From: an uncultured Bacteroidales bacterium
Lineage (GTDB): Bacteria; Bacteroidota; Bacteroidia; Bacteroidales; Paludibacteraceae
NCBI GenBank assembly: GCA_902799875.1
Contig: CADCCH010000025.1
Span: forward strand, 1-25,481
DNA: 25,481 bases
Reading direction: 5' to 3'
Part shown: positions 7,975-15,962 of the stretch, piece by piece
Layout: each line of letters opens with the position of its first letter
Position numbering within the stretch: position 1 is the first letter of the stretch
Made by a program: the position numbers and the translations under genes
Notes under the pieces: generated by a model
Told to the model about the DNA's origin: nothing
What the model saw: the letters and a program-made list of their open reading frames with translations, nothing else
Database searches by the model: none

Positions 7975-9953
7975 AGATTATTTTGTAAGAAATTTAAAAT
8001 TCGTTTATGCATATGTTGCGCGTTGTTGCCTTTGCGCAAAAAATGATTGTCATCCGGATACAGTTGCATCTCGAATTGTTTGTCTGCGCGGACCAACGCA
8101 TCGATATACTGCATCGTGTGCTGTACGTGCACATTGTCGTCTCCCGTACCATGAATAATCAGTACGTTCCCCGTCATGTCTTGCGCCTTATTCAACAACG
8201 ATGCGGACTCATATCCACCGATATTCACCTGCGGACGACGCATGTAGCGCTCCGTGTAAGCCGAGTCATAAAGTCTCCAATCCGTCACGGGGGCAATCGC
8301 CACTCCGGCTTTAAACGGATGTCCCTTGGTACTCATCGTGAACAGCGTCTCATACCCTCCGTAACTCCAACCCATAATCGCCATCCGCTCTCCGTCTATA
8401 TCCGGTCGCTTGGCTATCTCGTTGGCTGCCATAATCAGGTCCTCTGCCTCTTTCTGACCCAACGACATATACGTGGCATTACGCCAAGCTCTACCCTTAC
8501 AGTCACTTCCACGTGTATCCACAATCAACACCGCATACCCCTGCTCCACCAATGCATACTCGAACCGTTTGCGCCATCTGTTCAGCACCCGTTGACTGGC
8601 CGGACCCGAATAATGCATCACTACTAATGGTGAAGGGGTGAAGGGGTGAAGGGGTGAGAGGAGCATCGCTTCCAAACCGTTGATCTGGAGCATCTCCGGT
8701 TCAGGCAGGTTGTTCGACTTCCATGCCTCTTTTACCTCTGCGTTATCCTCGATCACCTCCAGCTTAGTCCTTTTTACTCCTTTTACGCTATACAACGTGT
8801 ATGTATTCGGCTGTTCGAAACTCTGGAAACACTCAATCATCTTTGTTCCGTCCTCCGAGAAGCGTGCACTATGTATTCCTTCTCCTTCGGATAACGGAAC
8901 ACTGACTTCTGACTTCTTCAAGTCCACCGCATAGATCTGCCTCGTACTCGGTGTCGGAGCCGCTTGATAATACAACGTCTGCGTCTTCTCGTTCACGCCA
9001 TACACAGCCGTTACGTCCATGCCTTCCGGTGTCAGGGTACGAATTCGGATACCATCGTTTCCGTACAGATACGCACGACGCCATCCTTCCTGTTCACTCA
9101 CCACAATCATCCGTCCGTCACTCAACCATTTCCACTCGTCGAAGAGCGAGTAGTCCACAAAATACTGCTTACTCTCTTCGCGATACCAGGGATAAGCCAC
9201 CGTCGATTTGGCATTGCAATCCAACACCTCCATCTTCGTCTGATCGCGGTTCACGCGGAGCACAAACAAACGATCCTCTTTGTACCATTTGAGACGTGGG
9301 AAATAAACATCCCCGTCTTTCGGATTAACCGGTAAGCGCTGTATTCCTTTGGTTGCGATATCATAGACACATACGGAAGCCTTGGCATTTTGACATCCTG
9401 CTTTGGGATAGCGCAGAGTCTCTGCCGTTGGATATTGGGTATCAGAATACACGTCCCAAGAGAAAGTAGGTACTTCGGTCTCGTCAAGTTTGACAAACGC
9501 CAGCATCTTCGAATCCGGACTCCAGGCAAACAGCGCCGTAGTAGCAAACTCCTCCTCATACAACCAGTCAGCCGCACCGTTGATGACATCCGTGTTCTCG
9601 TCCTTCGTCACCGCTATCTCCGTTCCGAAATCGAGCTTGTGGATATATAGATTATTGTCTTTCGCAAACGCCACATACCGTCCGTTCGGACTCAAAACCG
9701 CATCGCGCACTTTGCCTAAGTTCAAACCTGCCCCTAACTGCTTGCGTGTATGCCGCATCGTATCGATAATGAACCAATCAGCCACCTCCGAATGCCGGAA
9801 CAACGACTCTTCGTTCTCCTTCTCCAATCGATATCGACCGGTCGCTTCAACGCCAAAAATAGAATCCTGTTCGGCTACACTCAACGTCTTCGCATTGTAT
9901 TCTCCGGATAAAATTCCCGTCAATACACCTACTATAATTGCTAATACTTTCAT
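7971..9953 (-). CDS. Dipeptidyl-peptidase IV-like serine peptidase (S9B)
   Basis: The 660-residue exported peptidase is predicted to release N-terminal X-Pro/X-Ala dipeptides in the periplasm. An N-terminal hydrophobic segment (1-16) is followed by a beta-propeller with the DPP-IV glutamate motif YEEEF (132-136), which binds the substrate amino terminus. The C-terminal alpha/beta-hydrolase domain has the nucleophile GWSYGG (Ser530), the Asp in GTGDDNVH (605/606) and His637 in DDNHF. Length is a little under the usual 700-740. The linker where the hydrolase domain begins (about 432-443, LSPLHPFTPSPL) is encoded by an 8-base tandem repeat. The gene overlaps both neighbours in ATGA junctions within the five-gene operon. 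Confidence 0.93.
   Translation of the reverse strand: MKVLAIIVGVLTGILSGEYNAKTLSVAEQDSIFGVEATGRYRLEKENEESLFRHSEVADWFIIDTMRHTRKQLGAGLNLGKVRDAVLSPNGRYVAFAKDNNLYIHKLDFGTEIAVTKDENTDVINGAADWLYEEEFATTALFAWSPDSKMLAFVKLDETEVPTFSWDVYSDTQYPTAETLRYPKAGCQNAKASVCVYDIATKGIQRLPVNPKDGDVYFPRLKWYKEDRLFVLRVNRDQTKMEVLDCNAKSTVAYPWYREESKQYFVDYSLFDEWKWLSDGRMIVVSEQEGWRRAYLYGNDGIRIRTLTPEGMDVTAVYGVNEKTQTLYYQAAPTPSTRQIYAVDLKKSEVSVPLSEGEGIHSARFSEDGTKMIECFQSFEQPNTYTLYSVKGVKRTKLEVIEDNAEVKEAWKSNNLPEPEMLQINGLEAMLLSPLHPFTPSPLVVMHYSGPASQRVLNRWRKRFEYALVEQGYAVLIVDTRGSDCKGRAWRNATYMSLGQKEAEDLIMAANEIAKRPDIDGERMAIMGWSYGGYETLFTMSTKGHPFKAGVAIAPVTDWRLYDSAYTERYMRRPQVNIGGYESASLLNKAQDMTGNVLIIHGTGDDNVHVQHTMQYIDALVRADKQFEMQLYPDDNHFLRKGNNAQHMHKRILNFLQNNL
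8629..8660. repeat. 8-base tandem repeat inside the DPP-IV-like gene
   Basis: On the plus strand there are three exact copies of GGTGAAGG (8629-8636, 8637-8644, 8645-8652) followed by a degenerate copy GGTGAGAG (8653-8660). It is translated in the minus frame as ..LHPFTPSPL... Because the unit is 8 bases, gain or loss of one copy would shift the reading frame. Confidence 0.9.
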
Positions 9954-11215
9954 TCTTTTAATCTCAAATATTTTTGTCCGTCACGGATAATCAAATCATA
10001 GATCCCGAACGGAATGATCCATTCCCCATTCACCTTTAACCCTTCACCATTCACCGTTACTACCGCATGCGTCAGCGGATAACTCCACCAGTGAATCGTC
10101 TCGTACGGATCCGGCAGTGCGTACAGTGCCCATGCTTGATTGGGGTTCACTCCAAATTTATATTCATGCAACCAGGCATAGTACTCCATATTTTTTTGAT
10201 AGAACATCCAATAAAACTCACCTTCATGCGCAGCACTGAATAGCCAAGTCGAGTCCGGCAATACTATACATTTCCATTCGGAAGGACTATCTCTCAAGCT
10301 CTTCGTTTCCAGGTCATAACCGATATATTGATCCTGACCACCGACCACTTCAATCGTGCATGTGCTATCCGTCTTAAAATCAATGTAATAGATGCTGTTC
10401 AAATAGACCATTCCGGCATCAATCATCGGCACCAAACAGTTCTTATCCACCGCCCCGAAGAGAATCTTATCGTGTAGTTCCATCGAGTAATAACCGCTCT
10501 GCGGGGTACATTGTTTCTCCCACGTCACCGGCATCACATCGGTCCAAACCGCCCAAAGTGTCATGTCTTTCTTGGGAAAGATCGTATCCCCGGCGCTGAG
10601 TGTGTACGGTTGATTGTACGTTTGTTCAGCGATAGGCTCCGTGGACCAACCTTCCCAGAACCATCCTTCCACATCAGGACAGATCGGTAATACTATACCA
10701 CTGCCTAATTCGGTCTCCGTGATTGTTTTTTGGATATTGTCCATAACCAACGTCACCGTATATGGTCGCTCGGGCGCATTCGAATAAACGATCTCGTATT
10801 TCTCAATATGCAGACTGCTCTCCGTGCCAGTTACTTCTATAACCAGTGTACCTTGATTGAGAATCTTCTTTCCACTCCAACCAATAGATTGATAGGTCGT
10901 GTTATTATACGCTCCGAACCAGTCTTGATACGTTCCGCTCTTTGAGTACAACGATGTTCCATCTGCCTTTATGCTGATTACTCCGGCACCGGAACTTTTA
11001 TTAGATTGCAGATAAAGCGTCACAGACTCAATCTGAATATTCTCCAATCCGCTTAGACTTAGGGTCGCCTTATCCCCGGCTCCCACGTTGCCTTTTGTAC
11101 CCGTGTTCGCATAGTCCACCACGATATCGTACGGCCATAAACCAGCCATTGACACCTCGTTCTTCTTCTCGATCGTGAACGTCATTACGGTAAGTAACAC
11201 CAGTAGCAACTTCAT
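9950..11215 (-). CDS. Secreted protein with InlB-type (Flg_new) repeat, function unknown
   Basis: With the start at 11215 the product is 421 residues and begins MKLLLVLLTVMTF, a short hydrophobic export signal. The open frame runs further up to 11302, but the promoter at 11236-11267 lies inside that extension, so the shorter start is preferred. Residues about 30-145 form a beta-rich domain without a name I recognise. Residues 152-225 match an InlB B-repeat-like module (YTVTLVMDN..GWFWEGWSTEP..LWAVWTD). The C-terminal half is aromatic-rich and ends in GIYDLIIRDGQKYLRLKE, which faintly recalls surface-protein tails in this phylum. Residues 387-399 are encoded by a degenerate short repeat. It is the first gene of the five-gene operon; its stop overlaps the peptidase start. 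Confidence 0.75.
   Translation of the reverse strand: MKLLLVLLTVMTFTIEKKNEVSMAGLWPYDIVVDYANTGTKGNVGAGDKATLSLSGLENIQIESVTLYLQSNKSSGAGVISIKADGTSLYSKSGTYQDWFGAYNNTTYQSIGWSGKKILNQGTLVIEVTGTESSLHIEKYEIVYSNAPERPYTVTLVMDNIQKTITETELGSGIVLPICPDVEGWFWEGWSTEPIAEQTYNQPYTLSAGDTIFPKKDMTLWAVWTDVMPVTWEKQCTPQSGYYSMELHDKILFGAVDKNCLVPMIDAGMVYLNSIYYIDFKTDSTCTIEVVGGQDQYIGYDLETKSLRDSPSEWKCIVLPDSTWLFSAAHEGEFYWMFYQKNMEYYAWLHEYKFGVNPNQAWALYALPDPYETIHWWSYPLTHAVVTVNGEGLKVNGEWIIPFGIYDLIIRDGQKYLRLKE
10021..10059. repeat. Degenerate 7-8-base repeat island in the InlB-repeat gene
   Basis: On the plus strand the stretch is built from CATTCACC, TTTAACC, CTTCACC and ATTCACC units. On the coding strand it gives VTVNGEGLKVNGEW. 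It belongs to the same compositional family as the islands at 8629, 22025 and 22732. Confidence 0.7.
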
Positions 11216-11235
11216 CTTTGCACCATTTTGCGCCG

Positions 11236-11267
11236 CAAAATTACAAAAAAATTTTGATATATGCAAA
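11236..11267 (-). promoter_or_regulatory. Promoter of the five-gene secreted-protein/glucokinase operon
   Basis: On the minus strand, TTTG (11264-11267) is followed after 20 bases by TAATTTTG (11236-11243). The -33 is extended to TTTGCATATATC and the -7 is followed by CGGCG. The predicted leader before the ATG at 11215 is about 15 bases. Confidence 0.75.
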
Positions 11268-11283
11268 AAAAAGTGTAACTTTG
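11253..11283 (+). promoter_or_regulatory. Promoter of fbp
   Basis: TTTG (11253-11256) is followed after 19 bases by TAACTTTG (11276-11283) and CAGCG. The core TTTGATATATGCAAA (11253-11267) is identical to that at 2969-2983 and holds both divergent -33 boxes. The leader to the ATG at 11305 is about 15 bases. Confidence 0.75.
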
Positions 11284-11304
11284 CAGCGAAATTGAGTTTC
11301 AAGT

Positions 11305-13224
11305 ATGACAGACGAACGGTATTTACGCTTATTGAGTGAGAAGTTTCCTAACGCACAAAGCGTGGTGACGGAGTTGATTAACCTGCGGGCGATATTATCC
11401 TTACCGAAAGGTACGGAGCATTTCGTGAGCGACCTGCACGGGGCGTCCAATGCGTTCATTCATATGATTAAGAACGCATCCGGTGTGGTGCGCAAGAAGG
11501 TCGATGAAGTGTACGGATATGCCATGGATGAGGATGAGAAACGGGCCCTATGCGCACTGATTTATTATCCGGATGAGCGTATTGAATATGAGAAAACCGT
11601 ACAAACGGACATGAACGCTTGGTACAAAAAGCGCTTACAACAAGTGGTGGAAGTAGCGCGTGCCGTGACCATCAAATACAGCCGTTCGAAGGTTCACAAA
11701 CTGTTACCAAAGGACTACGCGTATATTATCGGGGAGTTGCTGCACGAATCGAACCTCGAACAGCGTGACCGGAAGACCTATTACGATGCTGTGATTGATG
11801 CTATCATCGAGACCGGCTGTGCCGAACAACTGCTGATCGTCATCTCATACCTCATTCATAGTCTGACGATTGATACGCTGCATATAGTGGGTGATATTTT
11901 TGACAGAGGATCGGGTGCAGCAAAGATCTTAGATGTGCTAGATACCATACGTGATTATGATATCGAATGGGGAAACCACGATATCGAATGGATGGGTGCG
12001 ATGGCAGGTAATTTGGCGCTATTAGCCACGGTGCTACGCGTAAGCATTCGTTATGCAAATATCGAGACGCTGGAAGAGGGATACGGCATCAATCTGTTAC
12101 CGCTGGCTAATTTTGCAATGACAGTTTATGGCGATGATCCCTGTACGATTTGGCAGACCAAAGATTTCGAAAACAACCCGCGTCTGACGCGTTCTGCCCA
12201 ACTGATGGCAAAGATGCACAAAGCTATCTCGATTATCCAATTTAAACTCGAAGGACAAACCGTCCTCCGGCATCCGGAATGGCACATGGATGATCGGGCT
12301 ATACTGCATAAACTTGATCAGTATGACTTACTCGATAAAAACCTACCGACCATCGATCCGAAAGATCCGTACGCCTTGAGTCAGGAAGAGCAAGACCTGA
12401 TGGATCAACTGTGGCGTTCGTTCCGTAAAAGTGAGAAAATGCAGAAACACCTGCGTATGCTCTACGAACACGGATCACTCTATCTCGTCCGAAACGGCTT
12501 CCTGCTCTACCACGCAGCGATTCCTCTGAATGCCGACGGAAGCTTCACCGAAGCCGATGTATGCGGTCAGCGGGTGAGCGGTAAAGCACTGATGGACCGT
12601 ACGGATGCCATCATTCGTCAGGCATACTACGGAACGGGTAAGGCCAAACAAGATGCGTTGGATTATATGCTGTACCTCTGGGAAGGTGCTAACTCGCCGC
12701 TCTATAACAAGGATAAAATGACGACCTTCGAGCGTTATTTCCTGCCGAAGGGTGAAGCGTGGGAGGAACATAAAGGGGCATATTTCACTCTGGCAGACGA
12801 CGAGAAAATCTGCGAGAAGATTTTGGAGGAGTTCGGTCTGGATCCCAAAACGGGTCGTATTGTCAACGGTCACGTTCCCGTACGAACAATCAAAGGCGAA
12901 ACGCCGATGCGCGCCAACGGCAAACGGTTTGTGATTGACGGTGGTTTCAGTAAACCTTATCAGGAGAAAACAGGTATCGCAGGTTATACGCTGATCTATA
13001 ACAGTCACGGCATCCAGCTCGTGGAGCACGAGAGCTTCGAGAGTCGCGAACAGGCGATCCTGTCGGGTAGCGATATCCACAACCGGATGCTGCTGCAGGA
13101 CTTTAGCGGTCAGCGCATTCGCATCAAAGATACGGACAAAGGAAAGGAGCTGCTCGAGCAGATTAAAGCACTCGAACAACTCCTTGAGAAGTACAGAGAC
13201 GGATCTTTCAGACAAGCGCTTTAA
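11305..13224 (+). CDS. fbp: Fructose-1,6-bisphosphatase, class III
   Basis: The 639-residue cytosolic enzyme hydrolyses fructose 1,6-bisphosphate to fructose 6-phosphate in gluconeogenesis. It is of the metallophosphoesterase-fold class III type found in Firmicutes and Bacteroidota, not the class I/II folds. Metal-binding motifs are in order: FVSDLHG (40-46), GDIFDRG (196-202) and WGNHDIEWMG (222-231). A C-terminal GHVPVRTIKGETP, with a following FVIDGGFSKPY, is also typical. Length agrees with the family (about 640-670). It is divergent from the operon carrying glucokinase, an enzyme working in the opposite carbon direction. Its 3' end overlaps the convergent ddh by 17 bases. Confidence 0.96.
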   Translation: MTDERYLRLLSEKFPNAQSVVTELINLRAILSLPKGTEHFVSDLHGASNAFIHMIKNASGVVRKKVDEVYGYAMDEDEKRALCALIYYPDERIEYEKTVQTDMNAWYKKRLQQVVEVARAVTIKYSRSKVHKLLPKDYAYIIGELLHESNLEQRDRKTYYDAVIDAIIETGCAEQLLIVISYLIHSLTIDTLHIVGDIFDRGSGAAKILDVLDTIRDYDIEWGNHDIEWMGAMAGNLALLATVLRVSIRYANIETLEEGYGINLLPLANFAMTVYGDDPCTIWQTKDFENNPRLTRSAQLMAKMHKAISIIQFKLEGQTVLRHPEWHMDDRAILHKLDQYDLLDKNLPTIDPKDPYALSQEEQDLMDQLWRSFRKSEKMQKHLRMLYEHGSLYLVRNGFLLYHAAIPLNADGSFTEADVCGQRVSGKALMDRTDAIIRQAYYGTGKAKQDALDYMLYLWEGANSPLYNKDKMTTFERYFLPKGEAWEEHKGAYFTLADDEKICEKILEEFGLDPKTGRIVNGHVPVRTIKGETPMRANGKRFVIDGGFSKPYQEKTGIAGYTLIYNSHGIQLVEHESFESREQAILSGSDIHNRMLLQDFSGQRIRIKDTDKGKELLEQIKALEQLLEKYRDGSFRQAL

Positions 13225-14062
13225 CAAGACTTTCTGTTGCGCCCGGTAGTAGATCTATCGGGCGTATTTCTATCATCGTCTTGGCACCGTATTCGCCGCG
13301 CGCTTTCATGCGCAGGGCTGCCCGGGCACAAGAGACAAGCACTTGACCGGTCAGCGCAGGGTTGTTAATCGTCATATTGAACTCAAAACGCTGGTTGTGT
13401 GTATCTCCGCTTACACCGTTCCGCACCAAGTTGACACCGTGAGCAACGTTATTAAGCGCATCGACACTCTCAACCGGGATAACGTGCGTCTCGTCGTGAG
13501 CAAAATAATCGTCTGCGAGGATAGCCGCTTCTACAGTCTTGAAATCCGCACCTTCTTCGAGTTCGATATAGACCATACGACGATGGATACCGGTGCCTAA
13601 TGGAATAGTCATACTCAGCGCATTCTTAACCCCCTCGATGGCTTTAGCTGCCACCGTATGACCCATCGAACGACCGGGACCGAAATTGGTATAGGTCAGG
13701 CCCTTGGGTGCCAACGCCATCAGGATGGCACGAATCATGCTATCGCTTCCCGGATCCCAACCGGCAGAAATAATACTGACGGCATTATTCGACTTGCAAA
13801 CAGGGTCTAACGCACTACGGAGCGACCAAATCTGTCCGTGAATATCAAAACTGTCCACCGTGCATATACCGCGTGCAGCCAGGACAGTCGCGAACTTCTG
13901 TACCTCACGCGTCGGGGTACAAACAAGTACCGCATCTGCATTGATGCAGTCCAGACAATCGTTGTGATGATAGATACCGGCAAGTGACATATCCGGCGCA
14001 GCCTTAACGGCTTGTTCAGCGGCACGGCCGATGTTGCCGTATCCTAAAATGGCGATTCTCAT
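13208..14062 (-). CDS. ddh: meso-diaminopimelate dehydrogenase
   Basis: The 284-residue NADPH enzyme makes meso-diaminopimelate from tetrahydrodipicolinate, ammonia and NADPH in a single step. It has an N-terminal Rossmann motif GYGNIGRAAE (7-16), the family signature SAGWDPGSDSMIR (around residue 98) and THNQRFEFNMTINNPALTG near the C-terminus, followed by IEIRPIDLLPG. It is slightly shorter than the 300-325 residues of well-known members. It follows glmS with a single base between the genes, so it is the last gene of that transcript. The neighbouring dapL and dapF encode a different route to the same product. Confidence 0.95.
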   Translation of the reverse strand: MRIAILGYGNIGRAAEQAVKAAPDMSLAGIYHHNDCLDCINADAVLVCTPTREVQKFATVLAARGICTVDSFDIHGQIWSLRSALDPVCKSNNAVSIISAGWDPGSDSMIRAILMALAPKGLTYTNFGPGRSMGHTVAAKAIEGVKNALSMTIPLGTGIHRRMVYIELEEGADFKTVEAAILADDYFAHDETHVIPVESVDALNNVAHGVNLVRNGVSGDTHNQRFEFNMTINNPALTGQVLVSCARAALRMKARGEYGAKTMIEIRPIDLLPGATESLVKALV

Positions 14063-14063
14063 A

Positions 14064-15908
14064 TTATTCTACTGTAACTGATTTTGCTAAATTACGGGGT
14101 TGATCGACGTCGCAGCCTTTGACCACGGCGATGTGGTACGCCAGAAGCTGGAGCGGGATGACCGTCAGCAGCGGTGTGAGGCATTCTTCGGTCACCGGTA
14201 CTTCGATGATATAATCAGCGATCTTGCTGACCAGTTCATCGCCTTCGGTGACGACGGCGATCACCCTACCCTTACGGGCTTTGATCTCCTGAATATTACT
14301 TACGACCTTCTCATACGTGCCGCAATGCGGTGCGACAACGACCACCGGCATCTCCTGCGAGATGAGGGCGATCGGTCCGTGTTTCATCTCGGCTGCGGGA
14401 TATCCCTCGGCGTGGATATAACTGATCTCCTTGAGTTTGAGAGCACCCTCCATGGCAACAGGGTAGTTATATCCGCGACCGAGATAGATAAAGTTCTGCG
14501 CGTAGGTGAAGGTCTTGGCGAAGTCGGCAATGCGCTTGTTCTGCCCGAGTACCCGTTCGATCTTATCAGGTATCTGACCCAATTCACGCACGATACGTAA
14601 GTACTGCTCTTGGGTCATTGTTCCTTTCTCACGACCGATACAGAGCGCAAGCATCGTGAGCGCTACCACTTGTGCCGTAAAAGCTTTCGTAGACGCCACA
14701 CCGATCTCCGGTCCGACGTGGGTATAACATCCGCTGTCACTCACACGCGGAATAGAAGCTCCTACCACGTTACAGATGGAGAAGATAAACGCACCTTTAG
14801 ACTTGGCGAGCTGAATCGCTGCCAACGTATCGGCTGTCTCACCGGACTGCGAGATAGCGATGACGACATCGTCCTTGTTGATGACCGGCTTGCGGTAACG
14901 GAACTCGGAGGAGTACTCCACCTCGACCGGTATTTGGGCAAACTCCTCGATGGCGTACATGGCGATCAGGCCGGCGTGCCAGGAGGTGCCGCAGGCGGTG
15001 ATGATGATACGCTTGGCGTTGAGGAAACGGTCCTTGTTATCAATGAATCCCGAGAGCGCGATATTGTCCTGGCGCACGTTGACACGGCCTCGCATGGAGT
15101 CAGTCAGGGTACGCGGTTGTTCGAAGATCTCCTTGAGCATAAAATGCGGGTAACCGCCTTTCTCGAGCTGCGAGAGAGAGAGTTCGAGACGCTTGATCTC
15201 AGGCGTTTTGGTGACGTTATTGATGGTTGTGATATCTACTTTCTCGCCCAGACGCAGCGAGACCACTTCCTCGTCGTCGATATAGATGACCTTATCGGTG
15301 TACTCGACGATAGGCGTAGCGTCGGAAGCGAGGAAATACTCTTCTTCGCCAATACCCACTACAAGCGGTGAACCCTTACGGGCCGCAATCAACGTGTCTG
15401 GATGTTCTTTATCGAGCACGGCGATCGCATAGGCACCGATGACTTGCTGGAGCGCTAACTGCACAGCGGTCTTGAGGTCCACATGGCGGTCGATCTGAGT
15501 GTATTCGATCAGCTGCACGAGCACCTCGGTATCCGTATCGGATTTGAACGTGTAGCCCTGCTCCATCAGACCGGCCTTAAGCACCGCATAGTTCTCGATG
15601 ATGCCGTTGTGAATGATAGCCAGCCGTTCGGACTCTGAGTAATGCGGATGGGCGTTCACCGTATTTGGTTCTCCGTGGGTTGCCCAACGCGTATGGGCGA
15701 TACCGATACATCCGTTCGTATCTTTCTCGGCACAAAAGGCTTCCAGTTCTGCCACCTTGCCTTTGGCTTTATAGACGTTGAGTTGTCCGGCCTCGTTGAT
15801 GAGCGCCACACCGGCACTGTCGTACCCGCGGTACTCCAAACGATGCAAACCTTTAATCAAAATCGGGTACGCTTTGCGTTTACCGATATATCCTACAATT
15901 CCACACAT
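14064..15908 (-). CDS. glmS: Glutamine--fructose-6-phosphate aminotransferase (isomerizing)
   Basis: GlmS makes glucosamine 6-phosphate from fructose 6-phosphate and glutamine, the entry point to UDP-GlcNAc. The start is set at 15908 so that the protein begins MCGIVGYIG, exposing the N-terminal nucleophile Cys after Met removal. The open frame extends four codons upstream (to 15920), which would bury it. The N-terminal glutaminase domain (about 1-230) is followed by two SIS domains (ACGTSWHAG and SQSGETADT in the first) and the standard tail DVDQPRNLAKSVTVE. Length is 614 residues. The upstream gap of 45 bases holds a promoter and is too short for a glmS ribozyme. Confidence 0.97.
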   Translation of the reverse strand: MCGIVGYIGKRKAYPILIKGLHRLEYRGYDSAGVALINEAGQLNVYKAKGKVAELEAFCAEKDTNGCIGIAHTRWATHGEPNTVNAHPHYSESERLAIIHNGIIENYAVLKAGLMEQGYTFKSDTDTEVLVQLIEYTQIDRHVDLKTAVQLALQQVIGAYAIAVLDKEHPDTLIAARKGSPLVVGIGEEEYFLASDATPIVEYTDKVIYIDDEEVVSLRLGEKVDITTINNVTKTPEIKRLELSLSQLEKGGYPHFMLKEIFEQPRTLTDSMRGRVNVRQDNIALSGFIDNKDRFLNAKRIIITACGTSWHAGLIAMYAIEEFAQIPVEVEYSSEFRYRKPVINKDDVVIAISQSGETADTLAAIQLAKSKGAFIFSICNVVGASIPRVSDSGCYTHVGPEIGVASTKAFTAQVVALTMLALCIGREKGTMTQEQYLRIVRELGQIPDKIERVLGQNKRIADFAKTFTYAQNFIYLGRGYNYPVAMEGALKLKEISYIHAEGYPAAEMKHGPIALISQEMPVVVVAPHCGTYEKVVSNIQEIKARKGRVIAVVTEGDELVSKIADYIIEVPVTEECLTPLLTVIPLQLLAYHIAVVKGCDVDQPRNLAKSVTVE

Positions 15909-15930
15909 AGTGATTTGCAATTTTGCGCTG

Positions 15931-15962
15931 CAAAATTACTAAAAATTATTTGTTCATGCAAT
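15931..15962 (-). promoter_or_regulatory. Promoter of glmS-ddh
   Basis: On the minus strand, ATTG (15959-15962) is followed after 20 bases by TAATTTTG (15931-15938) and then CAGCGC. The -33 box has one mismatch but keeps the extension, ATTGCATGAACA. The -33 lies inside the last codons of dapL, so glmS may be transcribed both from here and by read-through from the glnN operon. Confidence 0.65.

Noticed and set aside
11216..11302. N-terminal extension of the InlB-repeat protein to an ATG at 11302
   Set aside because: The operon promoter (11236-11267) lies inside it, and the shorter start gives a proper export signal.
12475..13227. 250-residue open frame on the minus strand opposite fbp
   Set aside because: It is antisense to the conserved C-terminal part of fbp and overlaps ddh, with no independent start signals.
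15909..15953. glmS ribozyme or riboswitch upstream of glmS
   Set aside because: Only 45 bases separate glmS from dapL and they are filled by a promoter, so there is no room for the ribozyme.
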